Assembly: GCA_025357755.1 (NCBI GenBank) | Contig: JANXOP010000310.1 | Location: forward strand, 1 to 36,325 | Source of the DNA: Kofleriaceae bacterium | GTDB taxonomy: Bacteria; Myxococcota_A; Polyangia; Haliangiales; Haliangiaceae | DNA: 36,325 bases | Direction: 5' to 3' | The notes under the pieces: generated by a model | The model's database searches: none | What the model was told of the DNA's origin: nothing | The model's input: only the letters and a program-made list of their open reading frames with translations | Program-made: the position numbers and the translations under genes | Shown: positions 1 to 7,554 of the stretch, one piece after another | How positions within the stretch are numbered: the first letter of the stretch is position 1 | Layout: every line of letters starts with the position of its first letter

Positions 1-191
1 GTCCTGAACATAAGCCCGAAGAGGTGCCAGTTTGTCAGCTTTGACCGGGCTGCGCTCGTCTCCATGACGCGATCTGAGCCTCAGCCGCGTCGACACCACG
101 TCCATTGCCACTAGCTCGCGCGACCTCGCCCGCCTTCGCCCGCCCTTGCCCGACCTCGAGCGTGGCACGCCGCTTGAGTAAGTGCTCGTCG

Positions 192-1121
192 ATGCTTCCG
201 ATCAACGGCCAGACGGTGAGGACGCTGTTTGCCGGGCTCGCCCGACGGACGTGGGTTGTCACGCTCGCCACGCTCGTCACCTGCGTGGTGTTTGCAGCCT
301 CCACGCTCGGCTCGATCATCGAGGCCTCCTACCTCACACCGGAGGCCTCGGCGGCAAAGCTCCCCGCTCCCAGCGCGCCAGGCCCACGCGAACCCGCCAA
401 ACTGGCCGCCGGCAGGCCTGACCGGCCCGACGGCCGCATGCTGGTGTCCCGCAACATGTTCTGCTCGAGCTGCACGCCGGCGGTCGAGGTCGCCGATGCC
501 GCGACGACCGATACCTACACGCCCGAGGCGATCCTGATCGCGACGAGCGTCGGCGAGGACCCGCGCGCCACGGTGCGCGTCCCGGCAACCGAGGTTCAAG
601 GGAGCTACGGCCTTGGCGAGACGATCTCGGGCATCGGCAAGGTCGACCGGATCGGTTGGCGCTCGATCGACGTGATCGACGACCACGGCCGGCGCGGCAA
701 GCTCGACCTACTGGATCGCCTGCCTGGCGGCGCGACGGGTGCGGCAACACCCGTCGTCGCCGCCGAGCCCGATCCGTTCGAAGGGCGCGTCAAGAAGATC
801 GACGATCACACGTTCGAGGTCGATCGCGCGCTGATCAAGGAGATGGTCACCGGTGCGGTGAAGCCCGGCAGTATGCGGATGCTGCCGATCAGCGACAAGG
901 ACGGGTTGAAGGGCCTCAAGCTGTTCGGCGTCAAGAGCACGGCGATCGCGAGCAAGGTCGGGCTCCAGAACGGCGACATGTTGTCCGCGATCAACAACAA
1001 CAAGATCACCGGCGCGCAATCGCTGCTCGATGTCTACACGAAGATCGATACGACCAACACGCTCGAGCTCGATGGCACGCGCGGTGACAAGCCGCTCGCG
1101 CTGACGCTGCGCCTCAAATAA
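192..1121 (+). CDS. gspC: Type II secretion system protein C-like (GspC), inner-membrane anchored with C-terminal PDZ domain
   Basis: The 309-residue protein has a short cytoplasmic N-terminus, one membrane segment (about residues 21-42), a Pro/Ala-rich periplasmic linker, the segment LVSRNMFCSSC, a beta-rich region (about 115-185) resembling the GspC homology region, and a C-terminal PDZ-like domain (about 250-309) with the run VGLQNGDMLSAINN. GspC links the inner-membrane platform of the type II secretion system to the GspD secretin in the outer membrane. The ATG at 192 puts the membrane segment near the N-terminus; an in-frame TTG at 174 is an alternative, and a start at 105 would add an unlikely arginine-rich leader. 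No other gsp gene is visible downstream; the upstream side lies outside the window. The 3' end overlaps the convergent gene by 8 bp. The family call is fairly sure. Confidence 0.75.
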   Translation: MLPINGQTVRTLFAGLARRTWVVTLATLVTCVVFAASTLGSIIEASYLTPEASAAKLPAPSAPGPREPAKLAAGRPDRPDGRMLVSRNMFCSSCTPAVEVADAATTDTYTPEAILIATSVGEDPRATVRVPATEVQGSYGLGETISGIGKVDRIGWRSIDVIDDHGRRGKLDLLDRLPGGATGAATPVVAAEPDPFEGRVKKIDDHTFEVDRALIKEMVTGAVKPGSMRMLPISDKDGLKGLKLFGVKSTAIASKVGLQNGDMLSAINNNKITGAQSLLDVYTKIDTTNTLELDGTRGDKPLALTLRLK

Positions 1122-1920
1122 GCCGGCGCGCGGCGCGCAACTTGCCTCGCGGTTCCTTGCCGAACAGCTCGATCATCACCGTCTCGAGCTGGTCGCGCGC
1201 TCCGCGCGTTCGCATGATCCGCTTCCACAGCGCGAGCTCGACCGGCCATCGCCACGCCGGCCGTTCGCCGAGCAGGATCACGCGCTTCGCCGTCGATCGC
1301 TCGTGGCGCGGCAGATCTACAAAGTCGTCGTGCGCGCGGAGCAGCCGGCTCGGCAGCGACGCCGGCCGAGCTTCGAGGTATTCGAGATCCGTGCGCAGCG
1401 CGGCGGCGCCGAACAGATCGACCATGCGAATCCAGCCGCGCGCGAACGCTTGCTCGGGCGGCGCGAGCCTCGCGAGCTCGCGCGTGTGGCGCGCCGTGGC
1501 GAGCGTGATCGACGCGAGGTGCGCGCGCCAGATCGCGAACCGCAGCGGCTCGAGATCGACGGTCCCGCTCTCGACATCGAGCGCCATCATCCGGTGAAAG
1601 GCGCCGTGCCAGTGTGGCAACGCGGCGGTGTAGCCGCGCAGGTCGAGCGTCGCGTGCGGCACGAGATCGTGCTCCATCGCGACCGCGTAGGGCACGACGC
1701 TGAGCGCGTAGTTGACGGCGCCCCACCAGCTGCCCGGATCGATGCGATCGTTGCCACCCTTGGCGCCGAGCCGGCCACTCGCGTGCTGCCAGGACAGTTG
1801 CGCGTCGTAGCCCCAGAATGGAGACAGCTGGTGGCGATCTCCGAGCACGCGCCTCGGGTTCGTCCGCTCGACGAGCAGCCGATACATCTCGTGCCGATCG
1901 CGAACGCTCGCGGGATCCAT
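1114..1920 (-). CDS. LEG1-family (DUF781-like) protein
   Basis: About 268 residues from the ATG at 1920; an in-frame GTG at 1959 would add 13 residues. The N-terminal half carries the order of motifs I know from the LEG1 (liver-enriched gene 1, formerly DUF781) family: DP..V.DR..MYRLL, then FWGYDAQLSWQHASGRL, then DPGSWWGAVNYALSVVPY. In animal LEG1 proteins the same order is MYKILLNQT, WGLPLQ.GWQY..GRL and SWWADLNY.L...P. The C-terminal half is Arg-rich and helical. No catalytic motif is evident and the biochemical role of the family is unknown. No signal peptide is seen on the shorter start, unlike animal LEG1, which is secreted. It is divergent from murJ and convergent with the GspC gene. 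The assignment rests on recalled motifs, not on an alignment. Confidence 0.6.
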   Translation of the reverse strand: MDPASVRDRHEMYRLLVERTNPRRVLGDRHQLSPFWGYDAQLSWQHASGRLGAKGGNDRIDPGSWWGAVNYALSVVPYAVAMEHDLVPHATLDLRGYTAALPHWHGAFHRMMALDVESGTVDLEPLRFAIWRAHLASITLATARHTRELARLAPPEQAFARGWIRMVDLFGAAALRTDLEYLEARPASLPSRLLRAHDDFVDLPRHERSTAKRVILLGERPAWRWPVELALWKRIMRTRGARDQLETVMIELFGKEPRGKLRAARRLI

Positions 1921-1984
1921 GGCCGAGGAGAATAGTGGAACAACGAACGGTGAGGTCACGTTGTTGCCGCCGGTCGGCAAGCCG

Positions 1985-3607
1985 ATGACAATGCGCCGGA
2001 TGGCAGATGTCCCCGCCCCTCGCCGCCGGCTCGGCGGTGCCGTCGCGGTCGGTGCAGGCATCCTCTTGTCGCGCCTGTCCGGACTCGTTCGCGCGCGGGT
2101 ATTCACGCACTACATCGGCCAGAAAGGCGCCGCCGATGCGTTCGCCTCGGCGCTGCGGATCCCGAACCTCCTGCAGAACTTGTTCGGCGAGGGCGTGCTC
2201 TCGGCGTCGTTCATACCGGTCTACGCGCGCCTGCGCGCCGAAGGTCGTGACGACGATGCGGTGCGCGTCGCGCGTGCGGTCGGCACATTGCTCGGCTTGA
2301 TCGCGACCGTGATCGCTGCCGCCGGCGTGATCTGGGCGCGCCCTCTCGTCGAGGTGCTCGCACCCGGCTTCGATGCGGACAAGACCGAGCTCACGATCTC
2401 GCTGGTCCGGATCCTGTTCCCGGGCGTCGCGCTGCTCGTGATGTCGGCGTGGTGCCTCGGCGTGCTCAACAGTCATCGCAAGTTCTTCTTGAGCTACGTG
2501 TCGCCGGTGCTGTGGAACGCGGCGCTGATCGTGACCGCGATCGTCGCGGGGCGGCGATTCACGTCGAAGGCCGAGATCGTGGTGTGGCTCGCGTGGGGCG
2601 CGGTGATCGGCTCGGCCGCACAGTTCCTCGTGCAGCTGCCGACCGTGATCGCGATCCTGCGCACGTTGCGGCCCTCGCTCGCGGTCGGCGATCCGGGCGT
2701 GCGCTCGACGCTCCGCGCGTTCGTGCCCGTGCTGCTAGGCCGCGGCAGCGTGCAGCTCTCCGGGTACATCGATCAGGTGCTCGCGAGCTACCTCGGCGAC
2801 GGCATCGTCTCGGCGATGGCGAACGCGCAGATCCTCTATCTGTTGCCGGTGTCGCTGTTCGGCATGGCGGTCTCGGCGGCCGAGCTCCCGGAGATGGCGA
2901 GCGTGACCGGCGACGAAACCGCGCGCGCGGCCGCCTTGCAGCAGCGCTTGCGGTCTGCGTTGCGGCGCGTGGTGTTCCTCGTCGTACCCTCGGCCGTCGC
3001 GTTCATCGCGATCGGTGGCCCGATCGTTTCGCTGGTGTTCCAGGGCGGGCAGTTCACGGCGGCCGATGCCCAGGTCGACTGGATCATCCTCGCGGGATCG
3101 GCGCTCGGGCTCTCGGCGGGCACCCAGGGCCGGTTGCTCGGCTCGGCGTTCTACGCGCTCGGAGATCCGACCAAGCCGCTCCATGCCGCGCTCGTACGGG
3201 TCGCGATCACGGGCGTGACCGGCTACGTGTTCGCACTGCCGCTGCGCGAGGCGCTCGGCTACTCGAACATGTGGGGTGCCTTCGGGCTGACCGCGAGCGC
3301 CGGGTTCGCGGCGTGGGTCGAGTTCTTGTTGCTGCGCCGCTGGCTCGCCCGACGGATCGGCGCGGTGCCGATTCCGACCCGGCTCGGGATCGGCGCCCTC
3401 GGCGCGGCGCTCGTCGCCGGTGGGGCGGGCTACGCGGCGAACTACGTCTTCGCGCCGATGTCGAGCCACGTCTGGCCGCGCGCGATCGCCGCGATCGCCG
3501 CCTTCGGCATCGTCTATCTCGCGATCATGACGATCGCGAAGGTGCCCGAGGCCGCCGCCTTCACCGGTCGCTTCACGCGGCTCGCGAAGCGCTTCACTCG
3601 CCGCTAG
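1985..3607 (+). CDS. murJ: Lipid II flippase MurJ (MviN family)
   Basis: About 540 residues of polytopic membrane protein, the usual length for MurJ with 13-14 helices. The N-terminal signature is present: LLSRLSGLVRARV, then ADAFASALRIPNLLQNLFGEG and SASFIPVYARL, matching the MurJ pattern of Arg-containing helices and the PNLLRRLFAEGAFS-like motif. MurJ flips undecaprenyl-linked peptidoglycan precursor to the periplasm. The start is uncertain. ATG 1985, 1991 and 2000 all give a short cytoplasmic leader. A TTG at 1961 has the best Shine-Dalgarno-like sequence (GGTGAGG, 1949-1955). ATG 1919 would overlap the divergent gene. It stands alone, without a peptidoglycan cluster, and converges on the gene at 3631. 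Confidence 0.9.
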   Translation: MTMRRMADVPAPRRRLGGAVAVGAGILLSRLSGLVRARVFTHYIGQKGAADAFASALRIPNLLQNLFGEGVLSASFIPVYARLRAEGRDDDAVRVARAVGTLLGLIATVIAAAGVIWARPLVEVLAPGFDADKTELTISLVRILFPGVALLVMSAWCLGVLNSHRKFFLSYVSPVLWNAALIVTAIVAGRRFTSKAEIVVWLAWGAVIGSAAQFLVQLPTVIAILRTLRPSLAVGDPGVRSTLRAFVPVLLGRGSVQLSGYIDQVLASYLGDGIVSAMANAQILYLLPVSLFGMAVSAAELPEMASVTGDETARAAALQQRLRSALRRVVFLVVPSAVAFIAIGGPIVSLVFQGGQFTAADAQVDWIILAGSALGLSAGTQGRLLGSAFYALGDPTKPLHAALVRVAITGVTGYVFALPLREALGYSNMWGAFGLTASAGFAAWVEFLLLRRWLARRIGAVPIPTRLGIGALGAALVAGGAGYAANYVFAPMSSHVWPRAIAAIAAFGIVYLAIMTIAKVPEAAAFTGRFTRLAKRFTRR

Positions 3608-3608
3608 C

Positions 3609-3623
3609 GCGAGTGCCGCTCGC
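3609..3623. terminator. Small hairpin between convergent genes
   Basis: GCGAG, five bases, CTCGC forms a 5-bp GC-rich stem-loop in the 23-bp gap between murJ and the convergent gene at 3631. There is no T-tract, so it is at best a weak bidirectional terminator. Confidence 0.25.
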
Positions 3624-3630
3624 TTCGGGG

Positions 3631-4074
3631 TCACCAGCTCGCGGACAGTCCAGTCGGACCCAGCTTGATCGCGACATACCGGTTGTACTCGGCAACGTGG
3701 AGGTTGCCGATCCAGATCACGCCGATCCGGGTCGCGACGTAGAGCCCGAGCGCGCTCCATGCCGTGACCGCGCGAGCTTCGCCGTGGCTCGCGAGGGCGA
3801 CCGCACCGAGCGCGGCCGGCGCGACGCCACCGAGTACCCAGTCGAACACGACCGCCGAAGGTCGGACGCTTCCGAACACCTGTTCGTCGAGCAGGTACGT
3901 GCCGAGGATCGGGACGAGCGCGCTCGCGGTCACGGTCAGGTGGCTCGCGAACAGATCGCCGTGTGGCTGTGCGACGAGCCGGTCGACGTGCGTGTGGAGC
4001 AGCTCGTTGTTGACGAGGTCGGCGTGTCCGGTGCCGCCGAGCGAGAGCAGCACCACCAGTACGAGTGCCTTCAC
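3631..4074 (-). CDS. Small hypothetical membrane protein coupled to a Ser/Thr kinase gene
   Basis: 147 residues. The start is a GTG at 4074 whose last bases form the TGA stop of the kinase gene (GTGA overlap), so translation is likely coupled. The N-terminus (KALVLVVLLSLGGTGHADL) is a signal peptide or first membrane segment. Three further hydrophobic stretches follow: ALVPILGTYLL, FDWVLGGVAPAALGAVAL and ALGLYVATRIGVIWIG. I recognise no family. The strict coupling suggests it works with the kinase, for example as a membrane partner, but nothing in its sequence proves this. Confidence 0.75.
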   Translation of the reverse strand: MKALVLVVLLSLGGTGHADLVNNELLHTHVDRLVAQPHGDLFASHLTVTASALVPILGTYLLDEQVFGSVRPSAVVFDWVLGGVAPAALGAVALASHGEARAVTAWSALGLYVATRIGVIWIGNLHVAEYNRYVAIKLGPTGLSASW

Positions 4075-5819
4075 GACGGCGCTTTGGGTAACAGCTGGCG
4101 CAGATGCCAGGCTTGGATCTCGACCTCGTGCTGCGCGTCGCGGCGCGACCGCGCGAGTGCACTCGAGAACCAGGCGATGACGACGATCGTGAGCACGTTG
4201 AAGGCCACGAGCAGGATCGGGCTCGAGCTGCCTAGCACCATCAAGCGGGAGCTCGAGATCACCTGGCCACCCTCGATCCGCCACGTCGATTCGAGCACAC
4301 CGAGTTGCTCGAGCAGCAAGGGCGTCAACCAGCTCGCCACCAGCATCGCGACGACGAGGCGAGCGCGCGCGATGAGCTGCGGGTACGAGGTCAGCGATAC
4401 CGCCATCACGCAGGTCACCGCAGGCGCGAGGATCAGCGAGCCAAACGCGCGCGACAGGAACGCTGCGAGCGTGACGTTGCCGAGCGCCAAGAACAGCATC
4501 TGGCTACGAGTCGCCACCCGCCGCGAGAACCGGAACGCCATGCCCGCGAGCACGAGCGTCAGCGCCGCGATCGCGATGAACACCGAGAGGCTACGCACGC
4601 CTCCCACACACGCGAGCACGAGGAACACCGCCACCGCCGCGAACGAAGCGGTCGCGATCTTCGATTGTCGGCGCTGAGTCGCGGCCTCGGTCGCGGCGAG
4701 CTCTTGCTGGAGCGCGAGCGGCAACCGCTTCGGCGGCTCGAGCATGAGACGGGTGACGAGCTCGGCGGCGACGCCCGATTCGGGGTCGAGCGCGAGGGCG
4801 CGGCCGGCGAACCGCATCGCCTCGCCGCGGCCCCCGACGTCATCGGATTGCAGCGCGCGCTGTGCGGACGCGAGCCAGGTCGCAGCGAGTTGTCGCCGCT
4901 GCTCGTGATCGCGGTCTCCGTCGAGATAGCGCTCGACGCGCTCGGCCATCTCGCGCGCCGTTGGCCGCTCGGACGGTTCGCTTCGCAGCGCGATCGCGCA
5001 CAAGGCATCGAGCTCGGGTGGCACCGAGCCGCCAGGATTGCGCGCGGCCGGCGACCCGTCCACGAGCTCGAGCGTGGATGCCAGGCCGGCGACACCCGAG
5101 GGATGGAGCGCACCGTTTGCGAGCAGCTCGAACAAGATCGTGCCTAGCGCGTAGACGTCGGCGGGCGGTCCGATTTCGTCCGCCTCGCGGACCTGCTCGG
5201 GCGCCATGTAACCGGGTGTACCGATCAGCTCGCCCGCGCGCGTCTCGCGATCGAGCGTGTCGAGCCCGAGGCCGACGTCGCCGCCGTGCATCACGAGTGC
5301 GAGGCCCCAATCGATCACGTAGACCTCGTTGAAGTCACCGAGCATGATGTTTGCGGGTTTGAGATCGCAATGGACCACGCCGTGCTCGTGCGCGAACGCC
5401 ACGGCGCTACAGACATCCGCGAAGGCGCGGAGCAAGCGCTGGCGCGATGGATGGTTCGGAAGCAGCTCGGCGAGCGTCTTGCCCGAGAGCCGTTTCATCG
5501 TGAAGTACGGCTGTCCGTTGTCGTCGACGCCGAGATCGTGAACAGGGATGATCGCGGGATGCTCGAGCCGGGCCTGGATCTTGGCTTCGCGCAGGAAGCG
5601 TTCGCTCGTCGCGGCGTTGGTCGAGACGCCACGCATGCGTTTGATCGCCACCTGACGGCCGATCTTCGCGTCGTGCGCGGCGGTCACCTCGCCCATCCCG
5701 CCGCGACCGATCAACACGCCGAGGTCGTAGCCGCTGAGCACCGGGCGGACGACCGGTGCCGACTCGTCCGAAGCCGGTAGCGTCGCCCGCAGCGCGTCCG
5801 GCCCGGTTACTTCAGCCAT
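4071..5819 (-). CDS. Membrane-anchored Ser/Thr protein kinase with HCD and DWG motifs
   Basis: 582 residues. An N-terminal Hanks-type kinase domain (about 31-290) has the Gly-rich loop GRGGMGEV (about 38-45), the VAIK lysine (about 60), HCDLKPAN (about 150-157) where most kinases have [11 protein letters not shown] (about 170-172) in place of DFG, and the activation segment GTPGYMAPEQV. The catalytic Asp and metal-binding Asp are both kept, so it is probably active, but it is a non-RD kinase and may not need activation-loop phosphorylation. A helical linker follows, then about four to six hydrophobic segments (about 390-555) and a short soluble tail. This suggests an inner-membrane signalling kinase sensing lipid or envelope state. 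It follows the SDR-like gene by 46 bp on the same strand. Confidence 0.9.
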   Translation of the reverse strand: MAEVTGPDALRATLPASDESAPVVRPVLSGYDLGVLIGRGGMGEVTAAHDAKIGRQVAIKRMRGVSTNAATSERFLREAKIQARLEHPAIIPVHDLGVDDNGQPYFTMKRLSGKTLAELLPNHPSRQRLLRAFADVCSAVAFAHEHGVVHCDLKPANIMLGDFNEVYVIDWGLALVMHGGDVGLGLDTLDRETRAGELIGTPGYMAPEQVREADEIGPPADVYALGTILFELLANGALHPSGVAGLASTLELVDGSPAARNPGGSVPPELDALCAIALRSEPSERPTAREMAERVERYLDGDRDHEQRRQLAATWLASAQRALQSDDVGGRGEAMRFAGRALALDPESGVAAELVTRLMLEPPKRLPLALQQELAATEAATQRRQSKIATASFAAVAVFLVLACVGGVRSLSVFIAIAALTLVLAGMAFRFSRRVATRSQMLFLALGNVTLAAFLSRAFGSLILAPAVTCVMAVSLTSYPQLIARARLVVAMLVASWLTPLLLEQLGVLESTWRIEGGQVISSSRLMVLGSSSPILLVAFNVLTIVVIAWFSSALARSRRDAQHEVEIQAWHLRQLLPKAPS

Positions 5820-5865
5820 CGAGCCCGAGTATGCCCGAACTCGTGGAGGTGCCTAGAGCGGTCCT

Positions 5866-7506
5866 TCACCAGGGCGCAGGCTTGTAGTCCTTGAGGAACA
5901 GGCCCCACAAGTGCGTGCCGGTGTTCACGCCATCGAAGAGCGGATCGACGATCCGCGCCGCACCATCGACGATATCGAGCGGCGGATGGAAGCCGTGGAT
6001 CTTCTGCTTCCGCTCCGCGTGATGCTGCGGATCTTCATCGGTAACCCAGCCGGTATCGACCGAGTTCATGTGGATGCCATCACGCACGTAGTCGGTGGCC
6101 GAGGTGCGCGTCATCATGTTGAGCGCGGCCTTCGCCATGTTCGTGTGCGGGTGCTTGTCGGTTTTCCAGCGACGATAGAACTGGCCTTCCATCGCCGAGA
6201 CATTGACGACGTGGGCATCGCGCGTCGGCACGGCCGCGAGCAGTGGCCGCAGGCGCGCGTTCAGCACGAACGGCGCGACCGCGTTGACGAGGTGGACCTC
6301 GAGCAGCTCGGCCGTCGGAACCTCGGCGAGCGTCATCCGCCACGTATTGGTGTCGCGCAGATCGACCTGCTGGAGATCTTGATCGAGCCGGCCTTCCGGA
6401 TAGAGGTGCTCGCCGCGCTCGAGATCCTCGGCGAGCAGCGGCACTTGCGAGAGCACCGCGGATTTCCACAGCCCGGTCGCCTCGATCGCCTTGCCCCCTG
6501 CGCGAGCCAGCGCGAGGCCCGAATCGCCGCGGAGCTCGCGATTGCGCTCGAGCACCGCGCGCTCGAAGGCATTCTCCGGCGGTGCATCTTCGCCGGTGAT
6601 GACGTGTTCGTACCAACCCGAAGGGCGACGCACGGTCTGGCACGCATTGTTGATGATGCCGTCGAGCCGCGTCTGCGTGGTCAACAGGTGACGCGCGAAC
6701 AGCTCGACGCTCGGCGTATGGCGAAGATCGATGCCGTAGATGTGCAGGCGATGCGTCCAATCGGAGGCATCGACCTCGCGACCGAACCGGCGCGATGCGT
6801 CGCGGGGAAACCGCGTCGCGACGATGACGTCGGCGCCTGCGCGCAGCAGCATGATCGCGGCCTGGTAGCCGATCTTCACGCGCGCGCCGGTCACCAGCAC
6901 GACGCGACCGCGCAGGTCCGCGGTCTGCTCGCGCTTCTGCCAGTTCAGGGCCGCGCACTCGGGGCACATCTGATCGTAGAAGTGGTGGAGCTCGTGGAAA
7001 TCGCGCTTGCACACGTAACACATGCGTGCGGTCTCGACCCGCGCCGTCACTTCGGGCTCTGGCTCGTCGCGGCGCGCCTCGGCGGCGGCCCACGCATCTT
7101 CACCTTCGTCGTCGCGCAGCGGCGCATCGAGCGCGATCCAGTCGGGCTTCGGGAGCGGCGTACGAAACACCGGCTCCTTGCGGAGCTGGCGGATGCCGCT
7201 CTGATCGAGGAGGGCACGGTCGGCGTCGCGCTTCGCGTGGAAGCGCTGGCGGGTCAGCACCTTGCCGAGCTGCTTGCGCAAGTAACGCTCCGGACGCGAC
7301 AGCTGGCCGGCCGCAGTGGAGAGCCGAATGCGCAGGTCTTCGTCGAGGTCCGCGAGCTTGGTCAGGTCAGCGGCGAGCTCTTCGAGGAGCTCGACCGAGG
7401 CGGTCGTGCGCCTGCGGAGCTCGGCGTTGCCGTCCGCTGTGTCGCTCGCTGTGTCGCTCGTTGTGTCGCTCGCTGTCTCGCTCTCGTTGTCGTCGGTGTC
7501 GGCCAC
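5866..7506 (-). CDS. Atypical SDR-fold oxidoreductase-like protein with zinc ribbon
   Basis: 546 residues from a GTG start. The N-terminus is a low-complexity SDT/SDTA repeat (about 10-25), followed by a charged helical region. A zinc ribbon follows, with C163-x2-C166 and C181-x2-C184. A Rossmann nucleotide-binding segment VLVTGARVKIG (about 203-213) begins a short-chain dehydrogenase/reductase domain that runs to the C-terminus (NNACQTVRRP, NVSAMEGQFYRRWK, NMAKAALNMM, NSVDTGWV). The usual YxxxK catalytic pair is not intact: the residue four before the lysine is Thr (TNMAK). The protein is about twice the length of a classical SDR. It may be a non-canonical reductase or a nucleotide-binding protein with another role; the substrate is unknown. 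The kinase gene follows 46 bp downstream. Confidence 0.8.
   Translation of the reverse strand: MADTDDNESETASDTTSDTASDTADGNAELRRRTTASVELLEELAADLTKLADLDEDLRIRLSTAAGQLSRPERYLRKQLGKVLTRQRFHAKRDADRALLDQSGIRQLRKEPVFRTPLPKPDWIALDAPLRDDEGEDAWAAAEARRDEPEPEVTARVETARMCYVCKRDFHELHHFYDQMCPECAALNWQKREQTADLRGRVVLVTGARVKIGYQAAIMLLRAGADVIVATRFPRDASRRFGREVDASDWTHRLHIYGIDLRHTPSVELFARHLLTTQTRLDGIINNACQTVRRPSGWYEHVITGEDAPPENAFERAVLERNRELRGDSGLALARAGGKAIEATGLWKSAVLSQVPLLAEDLERGEHLYPEGRLDQDLQQVDLRDTNTWRMTLAEVPTAELLEVHLVNAVAPFVLNARLRPLLAAVPTRDAHVVNVSAMEGQFYRRWKTDKHPHTNMAKAALNMMTRTSATDYVRDGIHMNSVDTGWVTDEDPQHHAERKQKIHGFHPPLDIVDGAARIVDPLFDGVNTGTHLWGLFLKDYKPAPW
7436..7483. repeat. Four tandem 12-bp units inside the SDR-like gene
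   Basis: GCTGTGTCGCTC is repeated four times with one or two changes in the later units. On the minus strand it codes for the SDT(A/T) repeats near the N-terminus of the SDR-like protein. The unit is a multiple of three, so copy-number change would keep frame. Confidence 0.85.
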
Positions 7507-7554
7507 GGCGCGCGCACCCTAGCGCACCTAGCCGCGATGCAGTAGCGTGCGCCC

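Noticed and set aside
1..191. Gene or promoter in the first 191 bp
   Set aside because: Only short Arg/Pro-rich frames and C-rich sequence are present; no convincing -10, -35 or ribosome binding site.
1034..2476. 480-codon minus-strand open frame
   Set aside because: Overlaps both the LEG1-like gene and murJ in another frame and has random basic composition.
2449..4677. 742-codon plus-strand open frame across murJ and the kinase
   Set aside because: Arg-rich translation with no domain, running in another frame through two clear genes; an effect of high GC.
7436..7483. Possible CRISPR array
   Set aside because: Units are 12 bp, have no spacers and encode an in-frame protein repeat.
5911..7545. 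Long plus-strand open frame opposite the SDR-like gene
   Set aside because: It is a shadow frame: Arg/His-rich, no motif, and it covers exactly the well-supported minus-strand gene.
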